Source: a virus
DNA: 48,020 nucleotides
IMG/VR virus record: IMGVR_UViG_3300036853_000256
Location: 1-48,020 of that record
Direction: 5' to 3' (one strand)
In this document: piece by piece, positions 8,136 to 14,697 of the stretch
How the letters are laid out: each line of letters begins with the position of its first letter
Numbering within the stretch: the first letter of the stretch is position 1
Program-made: the position numbers and the translations under genes
The notes under the pieces: generated by a model
The model's database searches: none
Told to the model about the DNA's origin: nothing
The model's input: the letters and a program-made list of their open reading frames with translations, nothing else

Positions 8136-8583
8136 CGCCGCCACCCCCGTATCGCGAGTTCATCTCGGCCAGGGACTTCTGCTCGGCGATCACGGCGATA
8201 CCCAGTGCGGACCGATGCAGCGGGCCGACGCCCATCTGCCGCTCGCACCGCTCGGCGGCATCGAGCGCGCGGTAGGCGATCTTGTAGAGCGGGTTCTCCA
8301 CCTGCTGACCCGTCGAGCCCGGCACGATCGGCTGCTTGTCCGCCTCGGCGATGGTGCGCATGTACCGGTCGTACTCGGTGATCCAGCGGGTCAGGACACC
8401 ACGGTCGACGGGCGTCTGAACAGTGGAAACGGCGTCCGACCAGTACGCGTCCCACAGTGCGAGCGAATCCGGCGACAGGCCGTCAGGTGGGTCGAGGCGG
8501 CCACCGGCAACAGCGGCAAGCAGGGCGCGGCGGCCGTTACGTGGGTTGACCGCCGTGCCTGCCGGTTTCTTCGTCGCAGGCAC
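8080..8583 (-). CDS. terS: Terminase small subunit, P27 family-like
   Basis: 167 residues from a GTG start with GGAGGTACGCC upstream. It is mostly helical: SLALWDAYWSDAVSTVQTPVDRGVLTRW, then a long helix through the YDRYMRTIAEADKQ region and a VENPLYKIAYRALDAAERCERQMGVGP segment, the pattern of P27-type small terminases that recognise phage DNA and recruit the large subunit. The acidic GGGGDVDRNGP tail overlaps the TerL start. Confidence 0.85.
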   Translation of the reverse strand: MPATKKPAGTAVNPRNGRRALLAAVAGGRLDPPDGLSPDSLALWDAYWSDAVSTVQTPVDRGVLTRWITEYDRYMRTIAEADKQPIVPGSTGQQVENPLYKIAYRALDAAERCERQMGVGPLHRSALGIAVIAEQKSLAEMNSRYGGGGDVDRNGPHADPRIIEAQA

Positions 8584-8595
8584 GGCGTACCTCCG

Positions 8596-9435
8596 CTATC
8601 CGATCAAGAGCAGTTGAGCCGGGCCGCGATTGCCTCGCCGCGTGTTGCACTGCAGGTGGGCGAGGGCCAGATTCTCGGGGGCGTCGAACCCTCCTGCACT
8701 GATGGGTATCAGGTGATCGAAGCTAGGTGACATGCGATGACCTGCTCGGAGGTTCCGATTCACCCGACGTCGGCACAGGTGGCAACGCCACGAGTCGCGA
8801 TCGCCCAGTTCGGTAATCGTCATGCGGCGGCCGCGCACCCTGCTGCCTCGTCGGACCGCGTTCTTCTGACGGAATCGGGCGCGCTGCCGGATCGCCCGGC
8901 AACCCGCGCACCGTTTCGCGCTGGACAGTGCCCCGTCGAAGGAGGCACCGCAATCCACACAGATGCAGGTCTGGCGCTGGTGGCAGCCCGGCGAACAGAA
9001 CAGCTGTTCACGGCGGCGAGCGTTGAACTCAAGCCCGCACGTGGCGCACGGCCGCCGTCCGACGACACCTCGGCACGGGCCGCACCGCTGTCCGCTGCCC
9101 TTTGCCGTGAAGGTCGCCGTGCAGACGATGCAGGTCCGCTCGGTCTCCGCCACGAGGCAGCGTGTCATGCGCAGGGTGTCCAGCATCCTGCTTGGAGCGC
9201 CGCCCGGCAGATGGCTGAGCTTGCACTTGCGGCTGCAATACTTCGCCTTCGAGTGCATGGCGGTGAACACCACACCACAGACGGTGCACGGAATATCGCG
9301 CGTGACCTGCGGTTTCTCCGGGCGCTGTTCTCGGCGGCACGGTTGGCAGCGTCGCAATCCTGCGGGCAAGGACTGGGCGGTGCCAGGCAGCACGCGGCCG
9401 CACCCGGCGCATGGAGCGTCATAGATTCTGGACAT
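8596..9435 (-). CDS. Multi-zinc-knuckle HNH endonuclease
   Basis: 279 residues from the ATG at 9435 with GGGAGAAA upstream. Residues 1-200 contain a run of CxxC pairs (CAGCG, CQPC, CTVCG, CSRKC, CIVC, CGPC, CATCG, CSPGC, CVDCG, CAGC), enough for about five zinc ribbons. The C-terminal 80 residues are an HNH domain: SWRCHLCRRRVN, FDHLIPISAGG, LALAHLQCNTRRG. HNH proteins next to terminases are needed for DNA cleavage at cos sites in several HK97-like phages, so a packaging role is likely; a free-standing homing nuclease is the alternative. Confidence 0.8.
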   Translation of the reverse strand: MSRIYDAPCAGCGRVLPGTAQSLPAGLRRCQPCRREQRPEKPQVTRDIPCTVCGVVFTAMHSKAKYCSRKCKLSHLPGGAPSRMLDTLRMTRCLVAETERTCIVCTATFTAKGSGQRCGPCRGVVGRRPCATCGLEFNARRREQLFCSPGCHQRQTCICVDCGASFDGALSSAKRCAGCRAIRQRARFRQKNAVRRGSRVRGRRMTITELGDRDSWRCHLCRRRVNRNLRAGHRMSPSFDHLIPISAGGFDAPENLALAHLQCNTRRGNRGPAQLLLIG

Positions 9436-9729
9436 GCGAATTTCTCCCGGAAAGACGGAGGCCCCGTGCCGGGAGACACGGGGCCTTCTTACCGACGGGA
9501 TCAACGTCGGTCGATGTGGGTCACGAAGCGTAACCTCACGTTTGGTAGTGGCCCAAAGGGCCGTAACTTAGAGTTACCTAAAAACGGGAGTCCTAGTCGA
9601 CACGGATCTTGGCGAGGGGCCCCGGGGTCCCTCTCTTGATCTTGATCTTCCGTGCCGACCCCTCCCCCCTACCCTCTGTGACCTGCGCCGTCAGGCCCAA
9701 TGTCACGTTGAGTAACATGTAACAGAGAG
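9436..9729. other. 294-bp non-coding region with three dyads, possible packaging or promoter region
   Basis: No convincing gene. Besides the hairpin at 9460-9490 it holds three closely spaced dyads: GGCCC-AAA-GGGCC at 9550-9562, GTAACT-TAG-AGTTAC at 9563-9577, and GAGGGGCC-CCGG-GGTCCCTC at 9614-9633. A doubled TTGATC repeat follows (9637-9648). It lies between two HNH genes and just upstream of the terminase genes, where cos or pac sites are usually found. No cohesive-end sequence can be proven from sequence alone. Confidence 0.4.
9460..9490 (+). terminator. Stem-loop with TTCTT tail upstream of the terminase operon
   Basis: A perfect 9-bp stem (GGCCCCGTG / CACGGGGCC, eight-base loop) is followed on the plus strand by TTCTT. 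No plus-strand gene ends nearby, so on the minus strand it may instead act as an attenuator in the leader of the HNH/terminase genes. Confidence 0.45.
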
Positions 9730-10062
9730 TTAGTCGCGTGCTCCACGGTTGCAGGCGGCGTGCTCCAGGTGGTCAGCGCGCGATGTTCGATCGAGTCGAC
9801 GTGGTGCACCGATGGGATGGCCAGCGTCCAGCTCCTGGCCTAGCCACATGGGTCGGTTGCACCGTGGGCACAGCGTGCCGGGCACGAAGTGGCTGAGCAG
9901 GTCGGCTCGATCCCGGTCGTGCCCGTTGCCCAGCCCGCGCTGGTGCCGGTTGCCGCGTTGTCGCTCGTGTGCGCTGGCGCATGCCCCGCATCGCGAGTCG
10001 CCCCGGCTGGTGAGCCGGCCGCATGGCCGCCCCGGTAGTCCGAGGCATGGGCGGGTGGGCAT
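9730..10062 (-). CDS. Small HNH endonuclease
   Basis: 110 residues. The C-terminal half reads as a compact treble-clef HNH motif: LCPRCNRPM, DAGHPIGAP, RADHLEHAACNRGARD, with an earlier CGAC pair near residue 27. This resembles the small HNH proteins adjacent to terminases in many actinophages. The ribosome site is weak and the gene begins five bases after the preceding small membrane gene. It may act with the terminase in end formation; role inferred from position. Confidence 0.7.
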   Translation of the reverse strand: MPTRPCLGLPGRPCGRLTSRGDSRCGACASAHERQRGNRHQRGLGNGHDRDRADLLSHFVPGTLCPRCNRPMWLGQELDAGHPIGAPRRLDRTSRADHLEHAACNRGARD

Positions 10063-10066
10063 GGGG

Positions 10067-10213
10067 TCAGCCGAAGTGCGGCAGGAGGAAGGCCGTAAAG
10101 GTGACGATGGCCAGGCCGAGCCAGCCGAACGACACGCGCGGATGGCCGACGTTGAATGCGGCCAGGACCAGCAGCACGCACGCGAGGATGTACAGCACCA
10201 GTGCCAGCATCAT
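10067..10213 (-). CDS. Small membrane protein
   Basis: 48 residues (MMLALVLYILACVLLVL...), essentially two hydrophobic helices separated by NVGHPRVSFG. GGGAG precedes the paired ATG codons, and the second ATG (10210) has the better spacing. It is the first minus-strand gene facing away from the plus-strand endonuclease VII gene. Function unknown. Confidence 0.55.
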   Translation of the reverse strand: MMLALVLYILACVLLVLAAFNVGHPRVSFGWLGLAIVTFTAFLLPHFG

Positions 10214-10281
10214 CACTCCCGTGGCCCGGAGACGACAAAGGCCCAGCTCAATGGGAGCGCCATCATGCTGGGGGTGTGTCG

Positions 10282-10294
10282 TACAATTGAATGG
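10282..10294 (+). promoter_or_regulatory. Leaderless-type promoter of the endonuclease VII gene
   Basis: TACAAT at 10282-10287 is followed, six bases later, by GTG (10294), the second codon of the annotated frame; ATG at 10291 is only three bases away. There is no Shine-Dalgarno sequence at normal spacing. This geometry predicts transcription starting at the initiation codon. Confidence 0.5.
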
Positions 10295-10809
10295 TGGATA
10301 CAACCCCGAAATGCAGGGTCGATAACTGCGTCCGACCCGTTCGCTCCAAGGGCCTATGCGATGCCTGCTACAACCGCGCTCGAAGGTACGGGGGTGTGGT
10401 CCAGCCGCTTGCCGTGTCCTCACCGAATAGGCACAGCCTGTCGAACATAGATCTGGAGACGCGTCGCGGAGATTGCACGATCTGCGGCAACGGCGTACCA
10501 GTGCGGATCCGTTCGACCGGCGGCAACGAGTGCGGCCGGAAGGACCGGCGTAGCGCTGCCCGAAGCGCGAGGGACGGCGGGTACGCGCGAATGGCTAAGG
10601 CTGACTTCTCTGCCATGCGGACAGAACAGGGCGATCGGTGTGCCATTTGCCAGGTAAAGGTTGAGCGCCTAGTTGCCGACCACTGTCACGCGACAGGGAA
10701 GGTCCGCGGTCTTTTGTGCCGGGAGTGCAACCTAGCGCTCGGTTGGCTGCGTGATAACCCGACGATCGCACGAGCGGCTGCGGCGTATTTGGAGAAGGCG
10801 CTGCTATAG
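10291..10809 (+). CDS. Recombination endonuclease VII-like protein
   Basis: 172 residues on the plus strand, opposite to the surrounding operon. The C-terminal domain has the endonuclease VII signature: CAICQ, LVADHCHATGKVRGLLCRECNLALG, then a short helix with DNP. The N-terminus adds two further zinc-knuckle pairs (CRVDNC, CDAC; CTICG). This family resolves branched DNA, but free-standing copies on actinophage genomes often behave like homing or accessory nucleases. The true start may be GTG at 10294 on a leaderless transcript. It is a single-gene insertion between two minus-strand blocks, probably a moron. Confidence 0.82.
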   Translation: MVDTTPKCRVDNCVRPVRSKGLCDACYNRARRYGGVVQPLAVSSPNRHSLSNIDLETRRGDCTICGNGVPVRIRSTGGNECGRKDRRSAARSARDGGYARMAKADFSAMRTEQGDRCAICQVKVERLVADHCHATGKVRGLLCRECNLALGWLRDNPTIARAAAAYLEKALL

Positions 10810-10882
10810 CTCGTCGAGCCTCACCCGAGGGGATCCGGGCAGGGTTCACTTGCGGCGATCTTCGCAGGTCAGGCGGTGATCG

Positions 10883-11497
10883 TCAAACATGTGCGGTCTT
10901 CCGGTTGGTGGTGATGTGTTGGGCGAGGACGCCGATGGTGTCGTTGTTCCAGGTGGCACCGCATGCGACGCACAGGCCGTGTGACGTGGTGAGGTTGATG
11001 CGGAGGCTGCCGCGCTGGGCGCAGTCGGGTAGTGGGCAAGGCACTGCGGTGATCTGGCGGACTTGTTCGATGCCGAGGTAGACGCGGCACCAGTGGGTCC
11101 AGCGTCGGAGGTCGGCGGCTAGGGCTTGCTGGTCGGTTTCGTCGAGGTGGCTGGCGGCTCCGACGAGGCCACGGATGGTTGATTCGGTGGTGGGGCGGGG
11201 CTCGATGCCGAGGTCTTTGCACCAGCGTTGGGCCGCCGTGGTGATCTGCTGGTGGCGGCTGAGGGCTTCGATTTCGAGGGGTGGCCGGCTTCCTGGGATT
11301 GTTCCGCCTGTGCCTTCTTCGGCCATTGAGGCTGGCAGGACGGCGCGGTAGAGCTGGGTGAGGAGGCCGTGTTGGACGGTGACGTGGTGCATGACCTTGC
11401 GGTGTCGGTTGCTGTCCCACACGGTGTAGGGCTCGCGGTGGGCGTGGGGTTCGGTGAGGGTGTCGGCGAGGTCGAGGATCTGGGCGAGTGGGTTCAC
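10883..11497 (-). CDS. Conserved actinophage-type protein with C-terminal zinc ribbon
   Basis: 204 residues. The N-terminal part has VMHHVTVQHGLLTQLYRAVLP and a Gly/Pro linker before LEIEALSRHQQITTAAQRWC, a pattern I associate with widespread uncharacterised actinophage proteins. The last 60 residues form a likely zinc ribbon: CPLPDCAQRGSLR ... CVACGATW. It may bind DNA or RNA. Its start overlaps the next upstream gene by four bases. Specific function unknown. Confidence 0.7.
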   Translation of the reverse strand: MNPLAQILDLADTLTEPHAHREPYTVWDSNRHRKVMHHVTVQHGLLTQLYRAVLPASMAEEGTGGTIPGSRPPLEIEALSRHQQITTAAQRWCKDLGIEPRPTTESTIRGLVGAASHLDETDQQALAADLRRWTHWCRVYLGIEQVRQITAVPCPLPDCAQRGSLRINLTTSHGLCVACGATWNNDTIGVLAQHITTNRKTAHV

Positions 11498-11736
11498 TTG
11501 TGCCCTCCTTCGCCGTGGGCGCGCGGGTAAGCGCTTGCGTTGGGTGCGTGGCGGCCGATCGGCTCCGACGCATGTACCGCACTGGGTCCGATGCGTGCGC
11601 GGCTCTGAGGGGCGCTGAGCGGGTTGCTGCTCACCGGCAGATCCTCCGTGTGTTCCTCGGCGCGCTGCACCACTCGTCGTACGTCGTCACGCGTCCTCCT
11701 CGAATCGCACATCAAGCCCTGGCTGGTAGGGCGCAT
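11494..11736 (-). CDS. Hypothetical basic protein
   Basis: 80 residues from ATG 11736, or 72 from ATG 11712; neither has a strong ribosome site. It is basic and polar, low in hydrophobic residues, with no domain recognised. The ATGA overlap with the downstream gene supports it, while the 25-49 base overlap with the upstream XRE gene and the odd composition weaken it. Confidence 0.4.
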   Translation of the reverse strand: MRPTSQGLMCDSRRTRDDVRRVVQRAEEHTEDLPVSSNPLSAPQSRARIGPSAVHASEPIGRHAPNASAYPRAHGEGGHK

Positions 11737-12109
11737 CCACGATGGCCATGACGCTGGCGATGGTCGCGGCCGATGGCGGGGGTTCTAGGTCCGGCACCAC
11801 CTCCTCGGCGTCCTCCCGGGGGATGAGGGCCAGGTCGTAGCCGAGGGCGCGCACTCGCTGCCGAACGTCGGCGATCAGGTGCTCGGCGGTGGCGAGCGGC
11901 TCGTCGAAGAGCACGCCGTATGTGACGTCGAGGACGTCAGCGAGTTCGGCGAGCGTGTAGACGCCGGGGACTGTGACGCCGCGTTCGTACTGGCTGACGG
12001 CGTTGATTGACACGCCCAGCTTCTCGGCGAGCTGCGGCTGGGATAGGCCGCGTTCTTGGCGTATCCGGCGGATAGCTGCTCCGAGGCCGGGTGCGGGCTC
12101 GCTGGTCAC
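11687..12109 (-). CDS. XRE-family transcription regulator
   Basis: 140 residues. Residues 9-65 are a clear Cro/CI-type helix-turn-helix: LGAAIRRIRQERGLSQPQLAEKLGVSINAVSQYERG, followed by LAELADVLDVTYGVLF. A C-terminal extension of about 70 residues is acidic and not recognised. It lies in the middle of the early leftward operon, not in the immunity region, so it is more likely a secondary (Cro-like or middle-gene) regulator than the main repressor. Confidence 0.85.
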   Translation of the reverse strand: MTSEPAPGLGAAIRRIRQERGLSQPQLAEKLGVSINAVSQYERGVTVPGVYTLAELADVLDVTYGVLFDEPLATAEHLIADVRQRVRALGYDLALIPREDAEEVVPDLEPPPSAATIASVMAIVDAPYQPGLDVRFEEDA

Positions 12110-12426
12110 GCCGTCCTCCGGTCGGGGGTGAGGGCGCCGGCGTTCACGGCGCGGTAGTAGGCGCGGTTGAGGCCGTCGAAGGTGATGCCGAGGGTCCAGG
12201 CGACGTAGCGGACGCTGTGGCCTTGGGCGCGTAGCCGGGTGTAGTCGGCGACGAACTCGGCTTGGGTGCGGTTGACGCGCGGGAATTGGCCGAGGGTTCC
12301 GGCGTCCATGTGGTGTTCGTAGCAGCCGGGGCAGAGGCGGCGTGCTTTGTGGCGGCGGTCGGGGTGGCAGGTGGGGCGGCGTGTGGCGGCGTCGAAGTCG
12401 GCGACCTGGTCGCGCAGGTCGGTCAC
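12106..12426 (-). CDS. Small zinc-finger/HTH-like protein
   Basis: 106 residues from a GTG at 12426 that overlaps the upstream stop as GTGA. CHPDRRHKARRLCPGC forms a Cys/His cluster, and residues 55-95 (FVADYTRLRAQGHSVRYVAWTLGITFDGLNRAYYRA) look like a resolvase-type helix-turn-helix. It probably binds DNA. The open frame runs further upstream, but that part is Arg/Gly-only shadow sequence. Confidence 0.65.
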   Translation of the reverse strand: MTDLRDQVADFDAATRRPTCHPDRRHKARRLCPGCYEHHMDAGTLGQFPRVNRTQAEFVADYTRLRAQGHSVRYVAWTLGITFDGLNRAYYRAVNAGALTPDRRTA

Positions 12427-12851
12427 GGGGTCACCTCGGGCTCGTCGTAGGCCCGGTCGTTGCGCAGACCGGCGACGGGCTTCCACTCCGTTCCGGCGGC
12501 GAGGTCGGCGCCGTCGCGGGCCGGGCACTCGTCGGCGATGCACTGCTCGACCATGTCGACCCAGCGGACGCCGTCGACGTCTTCCTGGCCGCACTTAGGG
12601 CAGCGTTCGCAGTCGGCGGCGAGGCGGGCGTGGTGGTCGGCTGCGACGAGCAGCCCCATGCGGGCGAGTTCGTCGGCCTGGTGCGCCGCGTGGGACTTGC
12701 CGAGCTCGTCCCAGCCGCACAGGCAGCTCCTGGCGTCGAAGCGCTGGTGGGCGGTCAGCAGTGCCTGGGCGCGCTCGGTGGGCGTGAGGCGCGTGTCTGC
12801 GGCAAGGCGGGTCAGTATGGCGATTTCCCGCTGGGCGTTCTCGCTGGTCAT
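12423..12851 (-). CDS. Hypothetical Cys-rich protein
   Basis: 142 residues; an N-terminal helix (EIAILTRLAADTRLTPTERAQALLTAHQRF) precedes CLCGW, CERCPKCGQEDV and CIADEC, giving two likely metal-binding clusters. Overlapping ATGA/GTGA junctions place it firmly in the early operon. Not recognised beyond that. Confidence 0.65.
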   Translation of the reverse strand: MTSENAQREIAILTRLAADTRLTPTERAQALLTAHQRFDARSCLCGWDELGKSHAAHQADELARMGLLVAADHHARLAADCERCPKCGQEDVDGVRWVDMVEQCIADECPARDGADLAAGTEWKPVAGLRNDRAYDEPEVTP

Positions 12852-13099
12852 GTGGTTTCTCCTGGGGTGAGGGCTTGGTGGCCGGCACGGCGGGCGGTCA
12901 CGACGGCTCGCTGAAGTTGGGCTTCAAGCTCGGCGGCGGCCCAGCGCGGATTGAATGGCGGAAGGCTGTCGCGCTCCACGCCCAGCTCGTCGCAGAGGTA
13001 GTTGAACGCGACGTTCGCGCCGGTCATGTACGAGCCGTTGCGCAGGGCGTTGTCGATGGCGCTGAGCAGGATGCGCGTGCGGTCGTCGGCTTCGGTCAC
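12848..13099 (-). CDS. Small early protein with RAGHQA-type tail
   Basis: 83 residues from a GTG start that overlaps the stop of the 18-residue frame upstream. Residues 1-60 are helical (RTRILLSAIDNALRNG, ANVAFNYLCDELGV). The C-terminus VVTARRAGHQALTPGETT is almost repeated by the next frame upstream (13096-13152), which suggests a small tandem duplication. Function unknown. Confidence 0.6.
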   Translation of the reverse strand: MTEADDRTRILLSAIDNALRNGSYMTGANVAFNYLCDELGVERDSLPPFNPRWAAAELEAQLQRAVVTARRAGHQALTPGETT

Positions 13100-13152
13100 G
13101 GTGTCTCCCCGGGCGCGAGTCGTGCTTGGTGGGCTGCGCGCTTGGCGGTCAC
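13096..13152 (-). CDS. 18-residue mini-frame, remnant or peptide
   Basis: A GTG-initiated frame VTAKRAAHQARLAPGETP sits between two genes, with GTGA overlap to the downstream GTG. The frame stays open upstream and includes CVDCGGH, a zinc-knuckle-like motif, overlapping the 113-residue gene, but no start codon is visible there. It closely matches the C-terminus of the 83-residue neighbour. It is either a peptide gene or a duplicated gene tail. Confidence 0.35.
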   Translation of the reverse strand: MTAKRAAHQARLAPGETP

Positions 13153-13154
13153 GG

Positions 13155-13496
13155 CTACTCCGGCAACGGCGAGCGTCGGATTATGCCCGCCACAGTCGAC
13201 GCACCGGCGGCCTCCAACGCCTTGAGCGCGAGGTCGTACCGGTGGGCCAGCAGCATTACGTCGGCGACCAGGCCTTCGCCCGCGCCGTCCTCCTCGTCGG
13301 GGCCGAGTGCCTTGTCCAGGACGTCACTGACGCCGAAGTAGGCGCGCTTGTACATGGCCTCGCCGGACTGGCCTCGCTTAACCAGGGCGAGGACGGCGGC
13401 GATTCCCGAGCGGATGTCGGGCTGCTCCAGCTCGTTGGCCGGGTCGTGGTTGAGCTTGAACAGCTCGATCATTTCGTCGGTCACTTCGATGGTCAT
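13155..13496 (-). CDS. Hypothetical acidic early protein
   Basis: 113 residues, acidic and helical: VTDEMIELFKLNHD..., SGIAAVLALVKRGQ, DVMLLAHRYDLALKALEAAG. The ATG overlaps the stop of the replication initiator gene. No domain recognised. The small helical form would fit a DNA-replication accessory or antirepressor-like protein, but that is a guess. Confidence 0.65.
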   Translation of the reverse strand: MTIEVTDEMIELFKLNHDPANELEQPDIRSGIAAVLALVKRGQSGEAMYKRAYFGVSDVLDKALGPDEEDGAGEGLVADVMLLAHRYDLALKALEAAGASTVAGIIRRSPLPE

Positions 13497-14380
13497 GCGG
13501 GCCTCCGGGAGTCGGGCTTACGAATAGCGGATCGGGCGGCAGCAGAGCCGCGATTTACCCGGTCCGAATTCGCCGGGTCGTGATAGCAGAGCCGCCCGCC
13601 GGACAAATAGCCCGTGGAATCGCATTGGTCGCACGCGTTTATCGCGGCGCGGGCCGCCTCGGCTCGCTCGCGGGCGGCGCTGGACTGGGCGGATCCGATG
13701 GCGGACACCCGGTCTCGGTCCCACTGCTCTCGGGTCTCCCGTGCGGTACGGCAGGCACGGCACGGCGGCGGGTCGAGGGTCTTGGTGTGTTCGAGGCATC
13801 GAAGGGGTGGGGGCTCTGAGCCCGGGTCGATCGGGGCCGTCGCGGTCTCGCGCTCGCGCACGCCCGCGTCCCCTCCCTTCCCCTCCCCTCCTTTCCCTTC
13901 CTTTCCTTTCCCCGTGGGAGGACTACCGGAGGGCTCCGGGAGGACTACGGGAGTGGTGCCGGAGTTAGACGCCTCGTAGTTGGGCGGCTGCTCATCGTCG
14001 AAATCTTCATCCGGCTCGGGGGGCTCCTCGAAGGTGAGGATGCGGCCCTCGGCTGGTGCCGGGATCCGGCTCGGCGTCGGCTTGGAGATGGCCTGGTGAG
14101 CGTGCCAATTCACGATCTCCAGGTAGCGCTTGCCGTCCACCTCGTAGCGCACAATGCGCCCGTGGCCGGCCAACGTGTCGAGGTCTTGCTCTACGTCGCG
14201 CAGGCTGACGTTGTCCAGCGGCCACACATCCCCTTTGATCAGCCTGGCGTTGTCCTTGGTGCGGCCCTGGTCGTCGCATTGCGTCCAGAGACCGATCCAT
14301 GTCAGGCGAGCGCGCAGTGGCAGCGCCGACACGTCCTCGGAGCGGAAGAAGCTGGGCTTGATCGAGCGGATGCGGGGCAT
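13493..14380 (-). CDS. Replication initiation / DnaD-like protein
   Basis: 295 residues. The N-terminal 110 residues are the winged-helix domain of phage replisome organisers (MPRIRSIKPSFFRSEDVSAL, RLTWIGLWTQCDDQGR, LAGHGRIVRYEVDGKRYLEIVNWHAHQ). A low-complexity GKGKEGKGGEGKGG linker follows, then a C-terminal region with CLEH, CRAC and CDQCDSTGYLSGG clusters that may form a zinc site. It should bind the phage origin and load host helicase. The linker DNA carries a pyrimidine tract and iteron-like repeats, as in lambda-type origins that lie inside the initiator gene. Start fixed by a TGATG junction. Confidence 0.82.
   Translation of the reverse strand: MPRIRSIKPSFFRSEDVSALPLRARLTWIGLWTQCDDQGRTKDNARLIKGDVWPLDNVSLRDVEQDLDTLAGHGRIVRYEVDGKRYLEIVNWHAHQAISKPTPSRIPAPAEGRILTFEEPPEPDEDFDDEQPPNYEASNSGTTPVVLPEPSGSPPTGKGKEGKGGEGKGGDAGVRERETATAPIDPGSEPPPLRCLEHTKTLDPPPCRACRTARETREQWDRDRVSAIGSAQSSAARERAEAARAAINACDQCDSTGYLSGGRLCYHDPANSDRVNRGSAAARSAIRKPDSRRPA
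13869..13952. other. Candidate replication origin: pyrimidine tract plus two direct repeats
   Basis: Positions 13869-13913 are 45 consecutive pyrimidines; the minus strand there holds closely spaced G runs (three or four Gs, loops of one or two bases) able to form a G-quadruplex or triplex. Immediately next to it lie two 15-bp direct repeats, GGGAGGACTACCGGA at 13916 and GGGAGGACTACGGGA at 13938, spaced 22 bp or two helical turns. All of this is inside the initiator gene. Origin function is inferred. Confidence 0.45.
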
Positions 14381-14622
14381 CAGGCGCACACCCCGGTGAT
14401 GAACTCCACGTTGCGTTGCAGCCACAGAGGGCCGACCCATGGCACCATGTGCGCAGGGCTCCTTCCGGTTCGGTGTAGCGAATCGGGTGTTGCCTTAGTG
14501 GCCGGACTGGGCGTTCCCGCGCCCTTTCCGGTCCACCCCAATTCTCTCATTCCGTGACTCGCGTCAATTCGCGACTCGCCGGATTCCTCTGTGACGAACA
14601 CCGCTTTACCTCGGGCTTTCAT
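14380..14622 (-). CDS. Doubtful hypothetical protein upstream of the initiator
   Basis: An 80-residue frame from ATG 14622 whose stop overlaps the initiator start. It has no ribosome site and an unremarkable composition, and it covers a stretch with direct repeats (GACTCGC at 14556 and 14573) and a TTGACG box at 14562-14567. The stretch may instead be a leader and promoter region for the initiator operon. Confidence 0.3.
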   Translation of the reverse strand: MKARGKAVFVTEESGESRIDASHGMRELGWTGKGAGTPSPATKATPDSLHRTGRSPAHMVPWVGPLWLQRNVEFITGVCA

Positions 14623-14646
14623 TGCCGTGCTGTAGGAACGGGCCGA

Positions 14647-14673
14647 GAAACGCCCCGCCGAACAATCGGGGCG
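14647..14673 (-). terminator. Stem-loop terminator after the DpdA-like gene
   Basis: CGCCCCG and CGGGGCG (7 bp, nine-base loop) lie 25-50 bases beyond the DpdA-like stop codon and are followed on the minus strand by TTTC. It probably separates the DpdA-containing transcript from the replication genes. Confidence 0.6.
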
Positions 14674-14697
14674 CTACCGGAAACGTCGGCCGGAATG

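Noticed and set aside
8596-9165. Plus-strand frames opposite the HNH gene
   Set aside because: No ribosome site or domain; the minus strand has a full HNH motif and ordered zinc ribbons.
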